Below, in pieces: positions 5,016 through 7,771 of a stretch of DNA of 7,771 bases. A program made the translations under genes and the position numbers. The stretch comes from Candidatus Bathyarchaeota archaeon (lineage in GTDB: Archaea; Thermoproteota; Bathyarchaeia; 40CM-2-53-6). The DNA is taken from positions 1-7,771 of the forward strand of contig VBAY01000078.1 of assembly GCA_005883085.1 (NCBI GenBank). The letters are read 5' to 3'. The notes under the pieces are model-generated. The model made no database searches. It worked only from the letters and a program-made list of their open reading frames with translations, and was not told the origin of the DNA. Positions within the stretch are counted from its first letter, which is position 1, and each line of letters starts with the position of its first letter.

Positions 5016-6377
5016 GTGTTAACTGAGTTTCACATTGGAATCGACGACACCGATTCCAGACTCGCCGGATGCACCACATACACAGCGGCGCTTCTTTTCC
5101 AAGAATTAGTATCCCAAGGATTCAAACCCCTTGACTTTCCTTGGCTAGTTAGGCTCAACCCTAACATTCCTTGGAAAACACGAGGAAACGGAGCCCTCTC
5201 GCTACATTTGAGTATGGAAGATGGACGACTGGAAGAGGTCAAGAAAATCGCCGTTGCAGCCGTTGAGCGCACCAGCGACCTTAACCAGCGAGCAACCGAC
5301 CCGGCCGTTGTATTCCTCAAGGGCCTGATATCAAATTCATTGCGTGAGTTTTCCGCCAGAGCACTACACGATATTCTCTCAGTCAGAGAAGCACGCCAGA
5401 TCGCAAAGGATGCGGGAGCGGAAGCGCACTTGCTCAAAGGATCCCGGGGACTCGTCGGAGCACTAGCAAGTGTCGGAGCCGACTTAGACCACGACCATAC
5501 TTTCGAGATTATCGCCTACCGGACACACGAGTACATTAGGTCAGTGAGAAAGGTAAGCCAAAACTCGGTTCGACTAATGAACGAGATGTATCAAGGATCG
5601 ACATTCAACAATGTTGACCCTGAAACAGGCCGAATACTCATTTGCCCCCATGGTCCCGATCCAGTCTTGTTTGGAATCCGGGGCGAGAATCCTGTTGTCC
5701 TTACTGAAGCGTTCAACCAAGTTGATGTTGGCGAACCAATCGAGAGGGTGATGATCTTCAAGACAAACCAGGGAACTGACGCACATCTGAACTGTCCCAG
5801 AACAGTTCAGGCACTTCGACCTTACCAATCCGCAATCATTGCCGGCAAGGTCGGCGATGCCCCCCGAAGGATTCGCGGCGGCCACGTAATCTTTGGAACA
5901 ATTGACGAGACCGGCACGATTGACTGCGCTGCGTACAGTACAACAGGAGATGTTCGTGACATAGCCCTTCAACTCATCCCTGGAGACTCGGTCGCCGTTT
6001 CAGGCGGAATCCGTCCTCGGCCACTTGGAGAATTGACCTTGAATATTGAAAGGCTCAAAGTGACAAGATTAGTCGATGCGATTCGATGGGAGAACCCGCC
6101 TTGCTCAAAGTGTGGAGCCCGGTGTGAATCTATGGGTAAGGGTCAAGGGTTCAGATGCAGAAGATGCAAACTTCGTTTTCCAAGAACGATTAGAATCCGA
6201 AAACTTGACGGTCGAACTATTCGTTTGGGAGAATATCTTCCACCACCTAGAGCGCATAGACACTTGACGAAGCCAGCTTGTAGATATGGAATCAGTTTGC
6301 CTAGATCTCCTGAAAAACACAACTTGGCCACCAAACAGACACTCGAATCGCTAGTGTTGATTCCGAGGGCGGCCTAA
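5016..6377 (+). CDS. tiaS: tRNA(Ile2) 2-agmatinylcytidine synthetase TiaS
   Basis: TiaS attaches agmatine to C34 of tRNA-Ile(CAU) using ATP, making agmatidine so that the tRNA reads AUA rather than AUG. The enzyme is cytoplasmic and archaeal. I choose GTG 5016 (453 residues) because GAGGGA at 5000-5005 lies 10 nt before it; a TTG at 4998 would add six residues but has no ribosome binding site. In this numbering the signature I-G-I-D-D-T-D-S is at 7-14 in the N-terminal kinase-like domain, with P-W-L-V-R-L-N-P-N at 42-50. F-K-T-N-Q-G-T-D-A-H-L, a hallmark of the family, is at 248-258. An OB-fold lies at about 270-350, and a zinc ribbon has C363, C366, C381 and C384. Length is slightly above the usual 420-440 owing to a basic C-terminal tail. 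The gene is complete. It is followed 80 nt later by a CAU-anticodon tRNA, though of the initiator type. Confidence 0.93.
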   Translation: MLTEFHIGIDDTDSRLAGCTTYTAALLFQELVSQGFKPLDFPWLVRLNPNIPWKTRGNGALSLHLSMEDGRLEEVKKIAVAAVERTSDLNQRATDPAVVFLKGLISNSLREFSARALHDILSVREARQIAKDAGAEAHLLKGSRGLVGALASVGADLDHDHTFEIIAYRTHEYIRSVRKVSQNSVRLMNEMYQGSTFNNVDPETGRILICPHGPDPVLFGIRGENPVVLTEAFNQVDVGEPIERVMIFKTNQGTDAHLNCPRTVQALRPYQSAIIAGKVGDAPRRIRGGHVIFGTIDETGTIDCAAYSTTGDVRDIALQLIPGDSVAVSGGIRPRPLGELTLNIERLKVTRLVDAIRWENPPCSKCGARCESMGKGQGFRCRRCKLRFPRTIRIRKLDGRTIRLGEYLPPPRAHRHLTKPACRYGISLPRSPEKHNLATKQTLESLVLIPRAA

Positions 6378-6396
6378 ATGTTTCGGAGCAACGATG

Positions 6397-6420
6397 TTGA
6401 CCAGAGTTTCTTCCGGTCAA
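6397..6420 (+). terminator. Inverted repeat after tiaS, possible transcript end
   Basis: TTGACC (6397-6402) and GGTCAA (6415-6420) are perfect complements around a 12-nt spacer, starting 19 nt after the tiaS stop. A short T run (6424-6427) follows, which fits a weak terminator. The T run also belongs to the tRNA promoter. Confidence 0.3.
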
Positions 6421-6422
6421 AC

Positions 6423-6430
6423 CTTTTAAA
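6423..6430 (+). promoter_or_regulatory. TATA box of the initiator tRNA gene
   Basis: CTTTTAAA is centred about 31 nt upstream of the first base of the mature tRNA. That is the expected spacing for archaeal tRNA promoters starting transcription a few bases before the 5' end. The preceding A/C bases could be a BRE. Confidence 0.65.
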
Positions 6431-6472
6431 ACTCGCCAGAGGCGGCTTCGTTCTTGTAGCGGGGTGGGGTAG

Positions 6473-6496
6473 ATTCTCCGTTGAGGAGAAGCCTTC
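6473..6496 (+). other. tRNA intron 1 (24 nt, D loop, between 15 and 16)
   Basis: The intron hairpin is TTCTCC/GGAGAA with a 5-nt loop. The central 4-bp helix pairs exon GGGT (6467-6470) with intron GCCT (6491-6494), using two G-U pairs. The flanking 3-nt bulges are AGA and TCC; cutting after the second base of each gives exactly these ends and restores an archaeal D loop. Confidence 0.85.
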
Positions 6497-6531
6497 CCAG
6501 GTTTAACCCGCAGGGCTCATAACCCTGAGAT

Positions 6532-6557
6532 TGATCGATGCGAATTCGATCCTCGAG
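6532..6557 (+). other. tRNA intron 2 (26 nt, variable loop, between 47 and 48)
   Basis: The hairpin GATCGA/TCGATC has a 7-nt loop. The central helix pairs exon TGAG (6526-6529) with intron CTCG (6552-6555), with one U-G pair. Bulges are ATT and AGC. Removal leaves a five-base variable loop AGATC with C48 facing G15. The outer exon helix is short, about two pairs, so this is a relaxed motif. Confidence 0.82.
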
Positions 6558-6569
6558 CGGTGGTTCGAA

Positions 6570-6591
6570 GGGCCCGTGTGGGACCCGAAAA
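6570..6591 (+). other. tRNA intron 3 (22 nt, T loop, between 59 and 60)
   Basis: Here the bulge-helix-bulge is near ideal. The exon helix is the T stem GGTGG/CCACC, the central helix pairs TTCG (6564-6567) with CGAA (6586-6589), and the bulges are AAG and AAT. The intron is closed by a GGCCC/GGGACC stem with one bulged A. Removal restores the seven-base T loop TTCGAAT. Confidence 0.88.
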
Positions 6592-6628
6592 TCCACCCCC
6601 CGCTACCAATTGTGAGCGGAAGGATTCG

Positions 6629-7246
6629 CTATTGGGGTTCAGTGGTCTTTTCGACATGAAGGACAGGTGTCAAGATTATGCTGCCGTTGCCCTGGAACAC
6701 AATGTGAGCAGTGCCGGAAATCACTATGCTCGAAGTCATCTGAGCTTTTACGTGAACTGCGGGGCTCACGGGAATCTTTAGTTCTTCACTTGGAACTTTT
6801 ACGGGTTGGAGTCCAGCAAGCCCTTTGACGGCTGCTGTAGCGCTACCGACATGCAAGCTAACCATTGTTACGTTCTCAACTGGGACCTTGGCGTTGGAGA
6901 TTAGTGGTGACACATCGAATGGTTTCATTACGTCAAACGTGAACTTGGTATTCGTAGTCATACCAGCATCATTCAAGTCGCCGTTGCTATGGATTGTCAC
7001 TGAATCTATTGTGACATTTAGGCTAAGGAGTCCTTGGGGAGTTTGTGAGATTGGAGACAGTAGAGGACCAAAAGAGATCACTTGATTTCCTTGGATATCT
7101 GGTTGTATATCCGCCAAGTATATCGAAAGAGTTCCGTCTTTGGGAAGGAACTGGACCGGTGAAGCTTGGAAGAGGGCTATTGTTGACCCTGCTATGAGTA
7201 GACCTACCAGGCCATAGTAGACCATCTTTCTGGTTGCTAGGTCCAT
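6629..7246 (-). CDS. Membrane-anchored secreted protein, DUF4382-like
   Basis: This 205-residue protein has a short N-terminus, one hydrophobic segment at about 9-28 (YYGLVGLLIAGSTIALF), and an extracytoplasmic beta-rich domain. After the anchor, D-G-T-L-S-I-Y-L-A-D-I and later L-N-V-T-I-D-S-V-T-I-H-S-N-G resemble the two conserved strands of DUF4382 (usually GTL-x-V-x-x-T-D-A-P and V-T-I-x-x-V-x-V-H), but the D-A-P element is not exact. The rest is Val/Thr-rich with several N-X-S/T sequons and no cysteines. GGAGGA lies 8 nt before ATG 7246, the strongest ribosome binding site in the window. It lies downstream of a winged-helix/membrane protein gene on the same strand and converges with the initiator tRNA, ending 20 bp from its CCA. 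The biochemical role of this family is not established. An anchored outer-surface protein is the safe statement. Confidence 0.6.
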   Translation of the reverse strand: MDLATRKMVYYGLVGLLIAGSTIALFQASPVQFLPKDGTLSIYLADIQPDIQGNQVISFGPLLSPISQTPQGLLSLNVTIDSVTIHSNGDLNDAGMTTNTKFTFDVMKPFDVSPLISNAKVPVENVTMVSLHVGSATAAVKGLAGLQPVKVPSEELKIPVSPAVHVKAQMTSSIVISGTAHIVFQGNGSIILTPVLHVEKTTEPQ

Positions 7247-7254
7247 CAGTCTAT

Positions 7255-7260
7255 TCCTCC
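7255..7260 (-). promoter_or_regulatory. Strong ribosome binding site of the DUF4382-like gene
   Basis: GGAGGA on the minus strand, 8 nt before ATG 7246-7244, fixes the start and supports real translation of this gene. Confidence 0.65.
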
Positions 7261-7292
7261 TACGTTAGGGTCACTCTGCCAATTAACTCAAC

Positions 7293-7320
7293 GATTTTGA
7301 ACACCTGTTCTAGATTTTGA
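7293..7320. promoter_or_regulatory. Direct repeats around a palindrome upstream of the DUF4382-like gene
   Basis: GATTTTGA occurs at 7293-7300 and again at 7313-7320, exactly 20 bp apart. Between and overlapping them is the inverted pair GAACA (7299-7303) and TGTTC (7306-7310). On the minus strand the repeats read TCAAAATC and could serve as AT-rich promoter elements about 50-75 nt before the start codon. Two-turn spacing suggests protein binding on one face of the DNA. Confidence 0.4.
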
Positions 7321-7326
7321 TGATTT

Positions 7327-7771
7327 CTAGGGTCGCTGTCTCCAAGTCTTGATGGTTTCAAACCAGAATATTGCTGAGCCCAGCCCGCCGAAGAGCAGGC
7401 CGAAAAACGCGAAGAAATCGACTGTGACGAGGTTTAGGGCATAATAGATGGTAGGACTGTGAATAGGACTGCGTAGAGGGAGAATCTGGGCACGAAGAAC
7501 TGGCCTGGGAGCTTCATGAACTGCTTGAGAACGTCCACCTTCACCTCTTTGATCAGCTTGTACCCTCCAGCGTCCCGAGAGACGAGACCGAGATCTCGAA
7601 GCTTGTCCAAATGGTAGAGAGCTAGAGTAGGGCTTGAGAAGTTCAAGGCTCTCTGAGCCTCTCGAACACCGACCGTCTGGTTCGAGGCGTTCATCACGAA
7701 CCAGTATACCCTTAACGTGTTACCCTTGAGCTCGCTCGCTATTCTATCAGCGCTAACTTCCTGCGAGCCCG
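7327..7771 (-). pseudogene. Winged-helix protein with C-terminal membrane segments, frameshifted, 5' end outside window
   Basis: The reading frame enters from the right edge (first full codon 7769-7767) and gives a winged-helix domain: ELKGNTLRVYWFVMNAS, then V-G-V-R-E-A-Q-R-A-L and S-S-P-T-L-A-L-Y-H-L-D-K-L as the recognition region, with a wing ending G-G-Y-K-L-I-K-E-V. Then P-R-F-S-L-Y-A-V-L-F-T-V-L begins a membrane segment. That frame stops at 7434, but another frame of the same strand continues seamlessly with TIYYALNLVTVDFFAFFGLL, a second hydrophobic stretch and a basic tail ending R-Q-R-P at TAG 7329-7327. One missing base near 7452-7454 explains this. The layout (cytoplasmic DNA-binding domain plus two membrane helices) recurs in TACK archaea, as a membrane-tethered regulator or sensor of unknown signal. 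The shift may be a real mutation or a sequencing error. Confidence 0.65.

Larger units (their letters stand above)
6458..6608 (+). tRNA. Initiator tRNA-Met (CAU) with three introns
   Basis: The gene spans 151 bp and encodes a 79-nt mature tRNA including CCA after removal of three introns (6473-6496, 6532-6557, 6570-6591). The spliced form folds as follows. The acceptor AGCGGGG (6458-6464) pairs with CCCCGCT (6598-6604), with A73 and encoded CCA. The D stem GGGT (6467-6470) pairs with ACCC (6506-6509). The anticodon stem CAGGG/CCCTG encloses loop CTCATAA with anticodon CAT at 6518-6520. The variable loop is AGATC. The T stem GGTGG/CCACC encloses loop TTCGAAT. G15 and C48 can form the Levitt pair. 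Initiator identity rests on A1-U72 and three consecutive G-C pairs at 29-31/39-41. Each intron sits in a bulge-helix-bulge motif. There is no anticodon-loop intron. Unspliced, the gene cannot form a normal D arm, variable region or T arm. Confidence 0.93.

Noticed and set aside
5030..5437. Minus-strand open frame of 135 codons inside tiaS
   Set aside because: It is antisense to conserved TiaS sequence, with Ser/Arg-rich translation and no recognisable fold. It is a shadow of the plus-strand gene; the 132-codon frame at 5574-5972 is the same case.
6458..6608. tRNA pseudogene with random insertions
   Set aside because: All three insertions have bulge-helix-bulge structure at exact boundaries. 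The spliced product is a perfect initiator tRNA with promoter and CCA, so it is a working gene with introns.
7445..7460. Programmed ribosomal frameshift
   Set aside because: No slippery heptamer or downstream pseudoknot is visible at the junction. A single lost base or sequencing error is the simpler explanation.
7434..7697. An 87-residue complete protein starting at GTG 7697
   Set aside because: The same frame is open to the window edge with winged-helix sequence upstream, and the hydrophobic tail continues in another frame. The 87-residue form is an artefact of edge and frameshift.

Overview
The window looks archaeal, most likely from the TACK group (Thaumarchaeota/Nitrososphaeria or Bathyarchaeia-like), though I cannot place it more exactly. 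The evidence is a tiaS gene (agmatidine synthesis, archaea only), a GxGD-type archaeal prepilin peptidase, archaeal type IV pilins with class III signal peptides, a TrmB-family regulator, TATA-type promoters, and an initiator tRNA gene interrupted by three small bulge-helix-bulge introns.

Left part, positions 1 to 4577, all on the minus strand. Read in the direction of transcription, this is a surface-filament locus: a prepilin peptidase, a TrmB-like regulator coupled to it by an ATGA overlap, a small winged-helix protein preceded by a large perfect inverted repeat, then pilin-like genes. Two adjacent pilins are a tandem duplication whose N-terminal coding DNA is identical over 83 bp while the exposed parts have diverged. 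After them lies about 640 bp with no intact gene, which looks like a decayed gene with three frame changes and amber stops. It ends in an ATGA overlap with a third pilin, and the 5' end of a fourth pilin-like gene runs off the left edge. The peptidase would process the pilins, and the two DNA-binding proteins are candidate regulators of the cluster.

Middle part, positions 4578 to 6608, on the plus strand. A divergent intergenic region separates the pilin locus from a stand-alone Lrp/AsnC-type RAM domain gene, followed by tiaS and the initiator tRNA-Met gene. The tRNA is the most striking feature. Removing 24, 26 and 22 nt introns from the D loop, variable loop and T loop restores a textbook archaeal initiator cloverleaf with encoded CCA.

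Right part, positions 6629 to 7771, on the minus strand. A gene for an N-terminally anchored secreted protein resembling the DUF4382 family lies downstream of a winged-helix/membrane protein gene. The latter enters from the right edge and carries an apparent one-base frameshift just inside its first membrane segment.
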